Of a stretch of 49,862 nt of DNA, positions 18,046-26,440 are shown piece after piece. The number at the start of each line of letters is the position of its first letter. Positions within the stretch are counted from its first letter, which is position 1. Source of the stretch: an uncultured Saprospiraceae bacterium (lineage in GTDB: Bacteria; Bacteroidota; Bacteroidia; Chitinophagales; Saprospiraceae); the NCBI GenBank assembly GCA_938041325.1, contig CALIAG010000392.1:1-49862 (forward strand). Reading direction: 5' to 3'. A program made the translations under genes and the position numbers. The notes under the pieces are model-generated. The model saw only the letters and a list, made by a program, of their open reading frames with translations, was not told the DNA's origin and made no database searches.

Positions 18046-18303
18046 ATGACTGAAAAAAAAATAAGAAAACAGAGAGTAGGTGTTGTTACAAGCACTAGTA
18101 TGGATAAATCCATTACAATTTCTGTTCAAAGAAAACTTCAACATGGTGTTTATGGAAAATTCGTTAAGAAAACGAAAAAATTCATGGTACACGATGAGAA
18201 AAATGAATGCAACGTTGGCGATACCGTTAAAATAATGGAAACGCGACCATTGAGCAAACGCAAAAGATGGAGAATGGTAGAAATTCTTGAAAGAGCGAAG
18301 TAA
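18046..18303 (+). CDS. rpsQ: 30S ribosomal protein S17
   Basis: An 85-residue OB-fold protein that binds 16S rRNA early in assembly. The sequence [19 protein letters not shown], the loop [19 protein letters not shown], and [21 protein letters not shown] are canonical. It lies between rpmC and rplN as in other spc sets. Normal length; nothing unusual seen. Confidence 0.98.
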   Translation: MTEKKIRKQRVGVVTSTSMDKSITISVQRKLQHGVYGKFVKKTKKFMVHDEKNECNVGDTVKIMETRPLSKRKRWRMVEILERAK

Positions 18304-18365
18304 TTCAAATTTCAGTAAAATTTCAAAAGATAAAACTGAATTTACTTCAGTAAAAATTTAGAACA

Positions 18366-18731
18366 ATGATACAGCAAGAATCAAGGTTAAAAGTAGCTGA
18401 CAATAGTGGGGCGAAACAAGTGTTATGTATCCGCGTGCTTGGAGGTTCAGGACGTCGTTATGCATCTATTGGAGACCAAATAGTGGTTTCTGTAAAAGAA
18501 GCATCTCCAGGAGGAGTAAAAAAAGGTACAGTTTCAAGAGCAGTAATTGTAAGAACTAAGAAAGAGATCAGAAGAAAAGATGGATCATATATCCGTTTCG
18601 ATGATAACGCTGTTGTTCTATTAACTGAGAATGAAGAACCAAGAGGAACTCGTATTTTTGGACCTGTAGCAAGAGAATTAAGAGACAGAGATTATATGAG
18701 AATCGTATCTCTTGCACCTGAAGTACTTTAA
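18366..18731 (+). CDS. rplN: 50S ribosomal protein L14
   Basis: A 121-residue protein at the subunit interface, a docking point for the silencing factor RsfS. It opens [18 protein letters not shown] and ends with the conserved [24 protein letters not shown]. The beta-barrel core has [15 protein letters not shown] and the [21 protein letters not shown] strand pair. Spacing is 62 bp on both sides. It is identical in length to most bacterial homologues. Confidence 0.99.
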   Translation: MIQQESRLKVADNSGAKQVLCIRVLGGSGRRYASIGDQIVVSVKEASPGGVKKGTVSRAVIVRTKKEIRRKDGSYIRFDDNAVVLLTENEEPRGTRIFGPVARELRDRDYMRIVSLAPEVL

Positions 18732-18793
18732 TAGAAAAGTGTACGGTTGAGATTACTCAATCTATTTAAACAAAAGAAAAAATACTTTTTATC

Positions 18794-19141
18794 ATGGCTA
18801 AGAAATCATCAAGCATCAAGCGATTCGCGCCCAAAATGAAAATCAAGAAGGGAGACCGCGTTTTGGTTATTGCTGGAGCCGATAAAGGAAAACAAGGTGA
18901 AGTTTTGGAAATTTTACCTCTCAAAAATAAAGCGATTGTCGAACAGGTTAATATTCGTAAGAAGCACCAGAAGCCTACGAATGAAAACCCGGGAGGAATC
19001 AACGAAATCGCAGCTCCGATTCATCTTTCTAACTTAATGTTAATCGATCCTAAAACAGGAGAGCGTACAAGAGTTGGAAGAAAAGTGGAGAACGATAAAA
19101 TAGTAAGATATTCTAAGAAGTCTGGTGAAATTATTAAGTAA
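18794..19141 (+). CDS. rplX: 50S ribosomal protein L24
   Basis: A 115-residue assembly-initiating 23S rRNA-binding protein with a KOW motif ([20 protein letters not shown], about residues 16-35). A further conserved segment is [17 protein letters not shown]. The stop codon TAA overlaps the ATG of rplE by one base (TAATG), the only overlap in the cluster, which suggests translational coupling of L24 and L5. Confidence 0.98.
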   Translation: MAKKSSSIKRFAPKMKIKKGDRVLVIAGADKGKQGEVLEILPLKNKAIVEQVNIRKKHQKPTNENPGGINEIAAPIHLSNLMLIDPKTGERTRVGRKVENDKIVRYSKKSGEIIK

Positions 19142-19698
19142 TGAGCTACCAACCAAGATTAAAGACAAAGTATAAAGAAGAAGTTGTTTCTAAATTAACA
19201 GAACAATTCAGTTATACGACTATTATGCAAGTTCCTAAACTGCTTAAGATCGCTGTCAATCAGGGTCTTGGTGGAGCTACCGCTGATAAAAAAATTGTTG
19301 ACAATGCTTTAAAAGAAATGACCATGATTACAGGTCAAAAAGCAGTGCCTACAGCCGCTAAAAAATCAGTCTCTAACTTTAAGTTGAGAGAAGGGATGAC
19401 AATTGGAGCAAGAGTGACTTTGAGACACGACCAAATGTATGAATTCCTTGACAGACTTATCAGTGTCGCTTTACCACGGGTACGTGACTTTAGAGGAATT
19501 AACGATAAGAGCTTTGATGGAAACGGAAACTATTCCCTTGGTATCAAAGAACAAATCATATTTCCTGAAATTGATTTGGATCAAATTAGTAAAATTTCAG
19601 GTATGGACATCACATTCGTAACAAGTGCAAAAACAGATGCGGAAGCTCTGGCTTTGTTGAAAGAGTTAGGAATGCCGTTCAAAAATCAAAGAAACTAG
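19141..19698 (+). CDS. rplE: 50S ribosomal protein L5
   Basis: A 185-residue protein of the central protuberance that binds 5S rRNA and contacts P-site tRNA. Signatures include [38 protein letters not shown], and [20 protein letters not shown]. The start ATG at 19141 shares a base with the rplX stop codon. The C terminus ends in a standard fashion at [13 protein letters not shown]. Nothing unusual. Confidence 0.98.
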   Translation: MSYQPRLKTKYKEEVVSKLTEQFSYTTIMQVPKLLKIAVNQGLGGATADKKIVDNALKEMTMITGQKAVPTAAKKSVSNFKLREGMTIGARVTLRHDQMYEFLDRLISVALPRVRDFRGINDKSFDGNGNYSLGIKEQIIFPEIDLDQISKISGMDITFVTSAKTDAEALALLKELGMPFKNQRN

Positions 19699-19727
19699 AA
19701 AATACTTTAGAATTTTAATCAATAAAA

Positions 19728-19997
19728 ATGGCAAAGAAATCAATCATTGCAAGAGAAAGAAAGCGGGAAAGAATGGTGGCTAAATATGCTGAATTAAGAG
19801 CTCAGCTTAAGAAAGATGGAAAGTGGGATGAGCTGGATAAGCTTCCACGAAATTCTAATAAAATTAGATTGCATAATAGATGTCAATTGAGCGGAAGACC
19901 TAAAGGATATATGAGAATGTTTGGTATTTCTCGTGTTGCTTTTCGTAAAATGGCTTTGGAAGGAAAAATTCCAGGTGTCACGAAAGCAAGTTGGTAA
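19728..19997 (+). CDS. rpsN: 30S ribosomal protein S14, zinc-free form
   Basis: An 89-residue S14 of the long class lacking the CxxC pairs of the zinc-binding form; the single Cys in NRCQLSGRP is the normal one. Conserved parts are the basic start [36 protein letters not shown] and the C-terminal [11 protein letters not shown]. It lies between rplE (29 bp) and rpsH (38 bp). Being zinc-independent fits the equally zinc-free L36 and S4 in this window. Confidence 0.98.
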   Translation: MAKKSIIARERKRERMVAKYAELRAQLKKDGKWDELDKLPRNSNKIRLHNRCQLSGRPKGYMRMFGISRVAFRKMALEGKIPGVTKASW

Positions 19998-20035
19998 TTA
20001 ATTTAAAGATTTTTTAAAATTATAGACGCTATATA

Positions 20036-20440
20036 ATGGTAGTAACTGATCCAATAGCAGATTATTTGACTCGTATTCGAAATGCACAGCAAGCTGAGCA
20101 TAAGGTCGTTGAAATTCCATCTTCTAAAATGAAGAAGGCTTTAACAGAAATCCTATACGATCAAGGCTTTATTTTGAAATATAAATTTAGCGATGACGAA
20201 GGAAAACAAGGAATAATAAGACTTGCCTTGAAATACGATCCTATTACTAAAAAACCTCTTATCAGAAAATTAGGTCGAATTAGTAGACCAGGTCTTCGTA
20301 AATACATGAAGTCTTCTGATATTCCAAGAATTATAAATGGACTTGGCCTTACCATTGTATCTACTTCACAGGGAGTAATGTCTGGTAAAAAAGCCCAATC
20401 CTTAAATATAGGTGGCGAAGTGATTTGCTACGTTTACTAA
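20036..20440 (+). CDS. rpsH: 30S ribosomal protein S8
   Basis: A 134-residue primary 16S rRNA-binding protein of the platform. The start VTDPIADYLTRIRNAQQ and the end STSQGVMSGKKAQSLNIGG are highly conserved and hold the rRNA-contacting residues. In E. coli S8 represses the spc operon at the rplN-rplE region; no matching mRNA structure was recognised here. It follows rpsN by 38 bp and precedes rplF by 34 bp. Confidence 0.98.
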   Translation: MVVTDPIADYLTRIRNAQQAEHKVVEIPSSKMKKALTEILYDQGFILKYKFSDDEGKQGIIRLALKYDPITKKPLIRKLGRISRPGLRKYMKSSDIPRIINGLGLTIVSTSQGVMSGKKAQSLNIGGEVICYVY

Positions 20441-20474
20441 ATCACTTCCTTTTTTAATTTTTAAAAATTGTGTC

Positions 20475-21029
20475 ATGTCAAGGATAGGAAAAGCACCAAT
20501 TGCAATGCCGGATAAAGTTGAATTTTCAATTTCCAAAGGCAACATGGTGACGATTAAAGGACCTAAAGGTGAGTTACAACAACAAATTGATCCAGACCTT
20601 TCTGTAGAATTGGAAGACGGAAGCTTAGTTGTTAAAAGACCTACAGACCAGAAAAGACACCGTGCTTATCATGGTTTGTACAGATCTTTGCTTTCTAACA
20701 TGGTTACCGGTGTTTCTGAAGGATTTAAGAAAGAAATGGAATTGGTCGGTGTAGGATACAGAGCAGACAATCAAGGGCAGCTTTTAACATTGATGTTAGG
20801 TTACTCTCACCCTGTAATGTTTTATGTTCCGGATGAAGTAAAATTGACAACCGAGACAAAAAAAGGATCTCCACCATTAGTAGTATTAGAAAGTCATGAT
20901 AAGCAGTTGTTAGGTCAAGTAGCAGCCAAGATTCGTGCCTTTAGAAAACCAGAACCTTACAAAGGAAAAGGTATCAGGTTTGTGGGTGAACAAATTAGAA
21001 GAAAAGCAGGTAAAACTGCAGCTAAATAA
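20475..21029 (+). CDS. rplF: 50S ribosomal protein L6
   Basis: A 184-residue protein near the factor-binding site and the sarcin-ricin loop. It has the two-domain repeat of the family, opening SRIGKAPIAMPDKVEFS and containing ELVGVGYRADNQGQLLTLMLGYSHPV. The C-terminal signature is RAFRKPEPYKGKGIRFVGE. The start MSRIGK is unambiguous. rplR follows after only 6 bp, indicating tight coupling. Confidence 0.98.
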   Translation: MSRIGKAPIAMPDKVEFSISKGNMVTIKGPKGELQQQIDPDLSVELEDGSLVVKRPTDQKRHRAYHGLYRSLLSNMVTGVSEGFKKEMELVGVGYRADNQGQLLTLMLGYSHPVMFYVPDEVKLTTETKKGSPPLVVLESHDKQLLGQVAAKIRAFRKPEPYKGKGIRFVGEQIRRKAGKTAAK

Positions 21030-21035
21030 TTTCAG

Positions 21036-21389
21036 ATGAAGCTTACTAATAACGAAAGAAGAAAACGCATTCATTACAGAATTCGTAAGAAAATTAAAGG
21101 TTCTGCTAACCTTCCTAGATTATCTGTTTTCAGAAGCAATAAAGCTATTGAAGTTCAACTTATTGATGATGTGAATGGCCATACATTGCTCGCTGCATCT
21201 TCAAGAGAAAGTGCGGTAGCTTCAGCTGGAAATAAAACGGCAGTTGCTAAAGAAGTAGGAAAATTGATAGCTGAAAAAGCAAAGGCTCAAGATATCGAAA
21301 ACATAGTTTTTGATAGAAGTGGCTATTTATATCACGGTCGTGTTAAAGCTTTGGCTGAAGGCGCTCGCGAAGGAGGTCTTAAATTCTAA
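21036..21389 (+). CDS. rplR: 50S ribosomal protein L18
   Basis: A 117-residue 5S rRNA-binding protein of the central protuberance. The basic N-terminal stretch ([19 protein letters not shown]) precedes the conserved [19 protein letters not shown] and [21 protein letters not shown]. It lies 6 bp after rplF and 12 bp before rpsE, the tightest part of the cluster. Length is normal. Confidence 0.98.
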   Translation: MKLTNNERRKRIHYRIRKKIKGSANLPRLSVFRSNKAIEVQLIDDVNGHTLLAASSRESAVASAGNKTAVAKEVGKLIAEKAKAQDIENIVFDRSGYLYHGRVKALAEGAREGGLKF

Positions 21390-21401
21390 AACGAATCGAA
21401 T

Positions 21402-21929
21402 ATGGCACATAATAATAATAATAAAGGAAAACGTGTACGTCCAACAGACTCTGACTTAAAAGAGAAGTTGGTTAATTTGAACCGTGTTGCGAAAGTCACC
21501 AAAGGTGGACGGACATTTAGCTTTGCTGCAATCGTTGTTGTAGGAGACGGAAAAGGAACAGTTGGACACGGATTAGGAAAAGCAAGAGACGTTTCTGAAT
21601 CAATTGCAAAAGCTGTTGATGATGCTAAAAAGAATTTAATCAAAGTTCCAATTTATAAAGGAACCATTCCACACGAGCAAAAAGGAAAGTACGGAGCTGG
21701 AAAAGTATTTATTAAACCAGCTGGTGCGGGAACAGGTGTAATTGCCGGTGGTGCAATGCGTGCCGTTTTAGAGATTGCTGGTATCCAAAATGTACTTGCA
21801 AAATCTCAAGGATCTTCAAATCCTCACAACGTAGTGAAAGCTACAGTTGATGCTTTGTCGAAATTGAGAAGCCCAATGGATATTGCAAAACAACGCAATA
21901 TTACTATGGAGAAATTATTTAATGGATAG
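21402..21929 (+). CDS. rpsE: 30S ribosomal protein S5
   Basis: A 175-residue protein at the back of the decoding site, involved in accuracy and mRNA unwinding. The N-terminal dsRBD-like domain has [20 protein letters not shown] followed by [19 protein letters not shown]. The C-terminal part has [22 protein letters not shown] run of Asn residues (HNNNNKG) after the start Met is encoded by an AAT repeat and is a minor oddity. The spectinomycin-binding loop around KGGRTF shows no change that I can judge. Confidence 0.98.
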   Translation: MAHNNNNKGKRVRPTDSDLKEKLVNLNRVAKVTKGGRTFSFAAIVVVGDGKGTVGHGLGKARDVSESIAKAVDDAKKNLIKVPIYKGTIPHEQKGKYGAGKVFIKPAGAGTGVIAGGAMRAVLEIAGIQNVLAKSQGSSNPHNVVKATVDALSKLRSPMDIAKQRNITMEKLFNG

Positions 21930-21958
21930 TTCCGGAAACGGAGTTTAAATCTACTATA

Positions 21959-22138
21959 ATGGCACAGGTTAAAGTTACTCAAAGAAAAAGCGTAATCGAT
22001 CGTTCTAAAAGACAGAAAGGTACAATGCAAGCTTTAGGGCTTCGCAAAATGAATCAATCTGTTACTCATGAGGCTACACCTCAAATTTTGGGCATGATTG
22101 CTAAAGTGAACCACTTAGTTGAGGTGGAACATTTATAA
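21959..22138 (+). CDS. rpmD: 50S ribosomal protein L30
   Basis: A 59-residue protein read directly from the sequence: ATG at 21959, TAA at 22136-22138. It begins MAQVKVTQRKSVIDRS and contains QKGTMQALGLRKMNQSV, the characteristic L30 loop, then ILGMIAKVNHLVEVE. The size is typical of bacterial L30. It fills the gap between rpsE (29 bp) and rplO (48 bp), exactly where rpmD is expected in the spc order. Confidence 0.96.
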   Translation: MAQVKVTQRKSVIDRSKRQKGTMQALGLRKMNQSVTHEATPQILGMIAKVNHLVEVEHL

Positions 22139-22175
22139 TTGAAAATCGTAATAATATTCATTCCAATCCAATAAA

Positions 22176-22179
22176 GGAG
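22176..22179 (+). promoter_or_regulatory. Shine-Dalgarno-like site before rplO
   Basis: AAAGGAG ends seven bases before the rplO ATG at 22187. This is a textbook ribosome binding site in a cluster where other start codons are preceded by A/T-rich sequence without such a motif. It may be chance or may raise L15 translation relative to its neighbours. Confidence 0.5.
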
Positions 22180-22186
22180 CAATAAA

Positions 22187-22633
22187 ATGGAATTACATAA
22201 TTTAAGACCTGCAAAAGGTTCAGTCAAAAAGAGAAAGCGAATAGCACGTGGTCAGGGATCAGGTAGAGGTGGAACTTCTACTAGAGGTCATAAAGGTCAA
22301 AAATCCCGATCTGGTTATAGCCGAAAGAGAAGTTTTGAAGGTGGGCAGATGCCTCTTCAAAAGCGTGTACCTAAAAGAGGTTTTAAGAACCCAAACAGAG
22401 TTGCATTTGTTCCTCTTAATGTCAGTAGACTTCAAGAAATTGCTGAAAAGTACAACTTGAGCACCATTGATATGGAAACTTTAGTTTCTAATGGTATTGT
22501 CAGAAAAAATGACAAGATCAAAATCCTAGGAAAAGGAAACTTGTCCAATAAATTAACCGTAACTGCACATGCATGTTCTGATAGTGCAAAAACGGCAATA
22601 GAAGGACAAGGCGGTAGTATCACAATCGTTTAA
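22187..22633 (+). CDS. rplO: 50S ribosomal protein L15
   Basis: A 148-residue late-assembly protein of the large subunit. The glycine- and arginine-rich N-terminal extension is typical (KKRKRIARGQGSGRGG, THE segment GHKGQKSRSG, and GGQMPLQKRVPKRGF). The globular C-terminal domain ends with the TVTAHACSDSAKTAIEGQGG segment. It is preceded by a Shine-Dalgarno-like GGAG, unusual for this genome, and followed by a 96-bp gap with hairpin potential before secY. Confidence 0.98.
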   Translation: MELHNLRPAKGSVKKRKRIARGQGSGRGGTSTRGHKGQKSRSGYSRKRSFEGGQMPLQKRVPKRGFKNPNRVAFVPLNVSRLQEIAEKYNLSTIDMETLVSNGIVRKNDKIKILGKGNLSNKLTVTAHACSDSAKTAIEGQGGSITIV

Positions 22634-22673
22634 AAACTGGAATGAATCCTGCAGGGTTATTTTATTCTGCATC

Positions 22674-22707
22674 GGCCTGAATAAAAATCAGGATTTTTCA
22701 TTCAGCC
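22674..22707 (+). promoter_or_regulatory. Alternative hairpins in the rplO-secY gap
   Basis: CCTGA (22676-22680) pairs with TCAGG (22688-22692), followed by ATTTTTC, as in a weak terminator. The same left arm can instead pair with ATTCAGCC (22700-22707) through GGC-TGAAT with one bulged C. The two folds exclude each other, as in attenuators. Both stems are short, so this is a tentative call. Confidence 0.3.
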
Positions 22708-22729
22708 AAATCGAAGCAACAATTTACGG

Positions 22730-24103
22730 ATGAAAAGATTTATCACTACTATACAGAACATTTGGAAAATTAAAGAATTGAGAAATCGAATTCTATTCAC
22801 CATGGCTATGCTAATGGTTTTTAGATTTGGATCATATGTCGTTCTTCCAGGTGTTAACCCTGCAGCATTGGACACAGCTTCAAGCTCAGGTGGAAATGAT
22901 ATTTTAGGTTTGATTAACGTATTTACAGGAGGTGCATTTAACAATGCAGCTGTATTTGCTTTAGGAATTATGCCTTATATCACAGCATCGATTATCATCC
23001 AATTATTGGGTTTTGCTGTTCCTTACTTTCAAAGACTTCAGCAAAGAGAGGGAGAATCTGGTCGTAAAAAATTAAGCCAAATTACTAGATTATTGACAGT
23101 AGCCATTACCTTGGTTCAAGGAGGTGGATACTTGACTTATATTAGTAGCATGCCAGGTGCAGTATCTGGTGCAGTACCACCTTCAATTTGGTGGTTCTCA
23201 AATATAATCATCTTAGCTACAGGTACTATTTTCGCTATGTGGTTAGGAGAGCGTATTACCGATAAAGGTATCGGTAATGGTGTATCTCTTTTGATTACAA
23301 TTGGTATCATTGCAACATTGCCTTCAGCATTAATTTTTGAATTCCAATCACAGTTAGAAACAAGTGGTTTGATTTTATTTGTTGTTGAAATGGCAGTACT
23401 ATTCCTTGTCGTACTAGCTACGGTAATGATTGTACAGGCAGTCAGGAGAATTCCAATACAGTTTGCTAAGCGAATGGTTGGAAGAGGTAGCTCTACAATA
23501 CCAGTAACTGGTGCAAGAGATTACATTCCAATTAAAGTGAATGCAGCAGGGGTTATGCCTATTATCTTCGCACAAGCACTTATGTTTGTACCTGCTTACG
23601 CTGCTCAATTGTTTTCAAGTGGAAACCCAGAGGATGTGAGTAGCTCTAGCTTGATGGCACAATTAAATGATTTTACTTCAGTTCCTTATAACATAATCTA
23701 CTTCCTTTTAGTAGTTATTTTTACCTACGTTTATACAGCATTATTAGTAAATCCACAGCAATATTCTGAATACCTTAAACGTCAAAATGCCTTTATACCA
23801 GGTATTAAGCCAGGTAAGAAAACTGCAGACTTCATTGATAGTATTACAACAAGAATCACCTTGCCAGGATCTGTATTCCTAGGGTTGATATCTATTATGC
23901 CAGCGTTTGCTGCTGGTGCTGGAGTTAATACTGCCTTTGCAATGTTCTTCGGAGGTACTTCTTTGCTAATTCTTGTAGCTGTTGTTTTGGACACACTTCA
24001 ACAAATTGAATCTCATTTATTAATGAGAAAGTACGATGGGTTAGTAAAATCAGGTAGACTTAAAGGAAGAAGTGGTGTACAAGGAATTGGTGCCAGTATG
24101 TAA
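22730..24103 (+). CDS. secY: Protein translocase subunit SecY
   Basis: A 457-residue polytopic inner-membrane protein forming the channel of the Sec translocon with SecE and SecG. About ten hydrophobic segments are visible, starting with RILFTMAMLMVFRFGSYVV. The plug-region and cytoplasmic loops are recognisable (FGSYVVLPGVN, YFQRLQQREGESGRKK, and the large loop with RRIPIQFAKRMVGRG). All exported proteins of the type IX system, including porU, porV and cargo, must first pass through it. It lies in the standard position after rplO; adk, often next to it, is absent. Confidence 0.98.
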   Translation: MKRFITTIQNIWKIKELRNRILFTMAMLMVFRFGSYVVLPGVNPAALDTASSSGGNDILGLINVFTGGAFNNAAVFALGIMPYITASIIIQLLGFAVPYFQRLQQREGESGRKKLSQITRLLTVAITLVQGGGYLTYISSMPGAVSGAVPPSIWWFSNIIILATGTIFAMWLGERITDKGIGNGVSLLITIGIIATLPSALIFEFQSQLETSGLILFVVEMAVLFLVVLATVMIVQAVRRIPIQFAKRMVGRGSSTIPVTGARDYIPIKVNAAGVMPIIFAQALMFVPAYAAQLFSSGNPEDVSSSSLMAQLNDFTSVPYNIIYFLLVVIFTYVYTALLVNPQQYSEYLKRQNAFIPGIKPGKKTADFIDSITTRITLPGSVFLGLISIMPAFAAGAGVNTAFAMFFGGTSLLILVAVVLDTLQQIESHLLMRKYDGLVKSGRLKGRSGVQGIGASM

Positions 24104-24187
24104 TTATTTGCTGTCGTTCGGGGGGAATAAAGAAAAACTTCATTCTTGTCCGTTAGATTGAGCAAAAGAAAAGGATTAAACTCACGA

Positions 24188-25015
24188 ATGATTTTTTATA
24201 AAACTGCAGACGAAATTGAACTCATTAGAGAGAGCTGCCTGTTGGTGTGTAAAGCATTAACGCATGTAGCCTCCATAATAAGACCCGGTATTACTGGTGA
24301 AGAGATAGATAAAGCTGCAGAAGAATTAATCAGAGATCACAATGCTAAGCCTGGATTTAAAGGCTATAGAGGGTTTCCCGCCACACTTTGTATTTCACCT
24401 AACGAAGGCGTAGTCCACGGTATTCCTACCAAAAAAGAATTCCAAAATGGAGATGTAGTTTCTGTAGATTGCGGATCTTATTTGAATGGATTCTATGGCG
24501 ATTCAGCGTTTACATTTGCTTTAGGAGAAGTTGATGAAGCAACCATGGAGCTGCTTCGCGTAACCAACACCTCTTTATACCTCGGTATCGAAAACGCTAT
24601 TGAAGGACGGAGAATAGGGGACATTGGCTTTGCAGTACAAGATTATTGCGAAAATCAACATCCTTATGGTATTGTACGAGAATTAGTTGGCCACGGTATT
24701 GGTAGAGAATTGCATGAGTCTCCTGAAGTTCCAAATTATGGTAAAAGAGGCAAGGGCGCAAAGCTAAAGGAAGGATTGGTTATCGCAATAGAACCAATGG
24801 TGAATTTAGGTACAAAGGATGTCCAACAATCTAATGATGGATGGACCATCATCACAAAAGACAAGAAACCATCTGCTCATTTTGAACATACTGTAGCAGT
24901 GAAAAAGGATAAAGCAGATATACTTTCTAACCACAAATTGATTGAAGAAGCAATACTAAAAAACCCAAATGTCAACAGCGTTGGGGTTAAAAACACCTTA
25001 ACACAAGCCTCTTAA
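24188..25015 (+). CDS. map: Methionine aminopeptidase, type I
   Basis: A 275-residue dinuclear metalloenzyme that removes the initiator Met from nascent proteins. The five metal ligands are in recognisable motifs: VVSVDCGSYLNGFYGDSAFTF (two Asp), GHGIGRELHESP (His), AIEPMV (Glu) and the final SAHFEHTVAV (Glu). The frame stays open upstream to a TTG at 24146, but the ATG at 24188 gives the usual start IFYKTADEIELIR. It lies 84 bp after secY from this start and is followed by a promoter-bearing gap before infA. Confidence 0.97.
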   Translation: MIFYKTADEIELIRESCLLVCKALTHVASIIRPGITGEEIDKAAEELIRDHNAKPGFKGYRGFPATLCISPNEGVVHGIPTKKEFQNGDVVSVDCGSYLNGFYGDSAFTFALGEVDEATMELLRVTNTSLYLGIENAIEGRRIGDIGFAVQDYCENQHPYGIVRELVGHGIGRELHESPEVPNYGKRGKGAKLKEGLVIAIEPMVNLGTKDVQQSNDGWTIITKDKKPSAHFEHTVAVKKDKADILSNHKLIEEAILKNPNVNSVGVKNTLTQAS

Positions 25016-25090
25016 TCAAATCCTTCCCGATTTCTTGTAAATTTTCTTAGTATTTTTTTGTTAAAACAAGCAAGAATTTGCTTTTTTTTG

Positions 25091-25098
25091 TATCTTTG
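25091..25098 (+). promoter_or_regulatory. Candidate promoter (-7 box) upstream of infA
   Basis: TATCTTTG is an exact TAnnTTTG match, only 17 bp before the infA ATG. No TTTG stands at the ideal -33 spacing, though T-rich DNA with TTTG at 25057-25060 and 25077-25080 surrounds it. If used, the infA leader would be about 12 nt or shorter, close to leaderless. Confidence 0.6.
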
Positions 25099-25115
25099 CA
25101 CACCTAAATCAAAAT

Positions 25116-25334
25116 ATGGCAAAGCAAGAGTTAATAAAGCAAGATGGAATTATAGAAGAAGCACTCTCAAATGCAATGTTCAGAGTGCGTCTAGAAAATG
25201 ATCATACTATAGTAGCTACGATCTCTGGAAAAATGAGAATGAATTACATTCGAATCCTTCCAAGTGATAAAGTTGCAGTAGAAATGTCTCCATATGACTT
25301 GTCCAGAGGACGAATCATATACAGATATAAGTAA
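25116..25334 (+). CDS. infA: Translation initiation factor IF-1
   Basis: A 72-residue S1-like OB-fold protein that occupies the A site during initiation. The sequence [19 protein letters not shown], the core [19 protein letters not shown] and the end [13 protein letters not shown] are canonical. It lies between map and rpmJ, the usual place in this phylum. An exact -7 promoter box stands directly upstream, so infA probably begins a transcript running into the alpha operon genes. Confidence 0.98.
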   Translation: MAKQELIKQDGIIEEALSNAMFRVRLENDHTIVATISGKMRMNYIRILPSDKVAVEMSPYDLSRGRIIYRYK

Positions 25335-25435
25335 ATCATCTTATTCCTTTTTGAATCTCTATTATTTTAAATACTAGAGGTTGATTGAGGGGTTTCGCCA
25401 AATTGAGAAATTAATTTTTAAAATAAAGTACAGTC

Positions 25436-25552
25436 ATGAAGGTAAGAGCATCAATTAAAAAAAGATCAGCAGATTGCAAGATCGTAAGACGCAAAGGAAA
25501 GCTCTACGTCATTAACAAGAAAAATCCTAGGTTCAAGCAAAGACAAGGATAA
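25436..25552 (+). CDS. rpmJ: 50S ribosomal protein L36, zinc-free form
   Basis: A 38-residue protein read directly: ATG at 25436, TAA at 25550-25552. It begins [21 protein letters not shown] and ends NPRFKQRQG. Three of the four zinc ligands of classical L36 (Cys, Cys, Cys, His) are replaced, leaving only Cys14, so this is the zinc-independent form. Length and flanking residues are normal, and the position between infA and rpsM is standard; it is not a decayed gene. Confidence 0.96.
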   Translation: MKVRASIKKRSADCKIVRRKGKLYVINKKNPRFKQRQG

Positions 25553-25579
25553 TCTTTTAACTCTTTAATTAAGTATACA

Positions 25580-25957
25580 ATGGCTCGGATATCAGGAGTA
25601 GATTTACCAAGAAACAAAAGAGGTGTTATTGCACTTACTTACATCTATGGAATTGGTGCAACTAAGGCGAAAGAGATCTTAGAGAAAATAGAAGTAGACG
25701 AAAGCACGAAAGTGAGCGACTGGACAGATGAAAGTGTTCGTCAAATCACTCAAATGTTACAGGACGAATATAAAGTGGAAGGTCAATTAAGATCAGAAAC
25801 TCAAATGAATATCAAACGATTGATGGATATCGGTTGTTACAGAGGGCTTCGTCATAGAAAGGGACTTCCGTTAAGAGGTCAAAGAACGCAGACCAACGCA
25901 AGAACGAGAAAAGGAAAAAGAAAAACGGTTGCCAACAAAAAGAAAGCAACTAAATAA
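25580..25957 (+). CDS. rpsM: 30S ribosomal protein S13
   Basis: A 125-residue protein of the 30S head that contacts P-site tRNA and forms intersubunit bridges. The start [15 protein letters not shown], the helix-two-turn-helix core [14 protein letters not shown], and the basic tail [20 protein letters not shown] with KKKATK are canonical. It follows rpmJ by 27 bp and precedes rpsK by 63 bp. Confidence 0.98.
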   Translation: MARISGVDLPRNKRGVIALTYIYGIGATKAKEILEKIEVDESTKVSDWTDESVRQITQMLQDEYKVEGQLRSETQMNIKRLMDIGCYRGLRHRKGLPLRGQRTQTNARTRKGKRKTVANKKKATK

Positions 25958-26020
25958 TAAACTTATCAGACTGCTTGATTCAGTGTATTTATACTGGATC
26001 AACTTTTAATCTTCATTATA

Positions 26021-26407
26021 ATGGCGAAAGGCAGAAAAACTAAAAGTAGAAAAGTTAAGGTAGAACCAGAAGGCTTGGCATTTATCAAAGCTTCGTTCAA
26101 CAATATCATTATCTCAATTTGCAACAAGCAAGGACAAGTTATTTCTTGGGCTTCTGCTGGTAAAGCAGGTTTCCGTGGTTCTAAAAAGAACACACCGTAT
26201 GCTGCTCAAGTTGCTGCTGCAGATGCTGCTAAAGTTGCTTACGAATCAGGAATGCGTTCTGCTGAGGTTTTTGTAAAAGGTCCTGGTTCAGGAAGAGAAG
26301 CTGCAATCCGTGCTTTAGATGGCAACGGCATTAAAGTTTCAAGAATCAAAGACGTTACTCCAATACCGCACAACGGTTGTCGTCCACCAAAGAAGAGAAG
26401 AGTTTAA
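26021..26407 (+). CDS. rpsK: 30S ribosomal protein S11
   Basis: A 128-residue platform protein near the E site. Signatures include [37 protein letters not shown], and [15 protein letters not shown], with the conserved C-terminal [16 protein letters not shown]. It is in the standard alpha-operon place between rpsM and rpsD. Nothing unusual. Confidence 0.98.
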   Translation: MAKGRKTKSRKVKVEPEGLAFIKASFNNIIISICNKQGQVISWASAGKAGFRGSKKNTPYAAQVAAADAAKVAYESGMRSAEVFVKGPGSGREAAIRALDGNGIKVSRIKDVTPIPHNGCRPPKKRRV

Positions 26408-26440
26408 TCCTATTTTTAAATTAATTCAGGTCAACTAGAC

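Noticed and set aside
25436-25552. L36 considered as a decayed gene because three zinc ligands are missing
   Set aside because: Length, flanking residues and gene order are normal, and zinc-free L36 is the usual form in this phylum.
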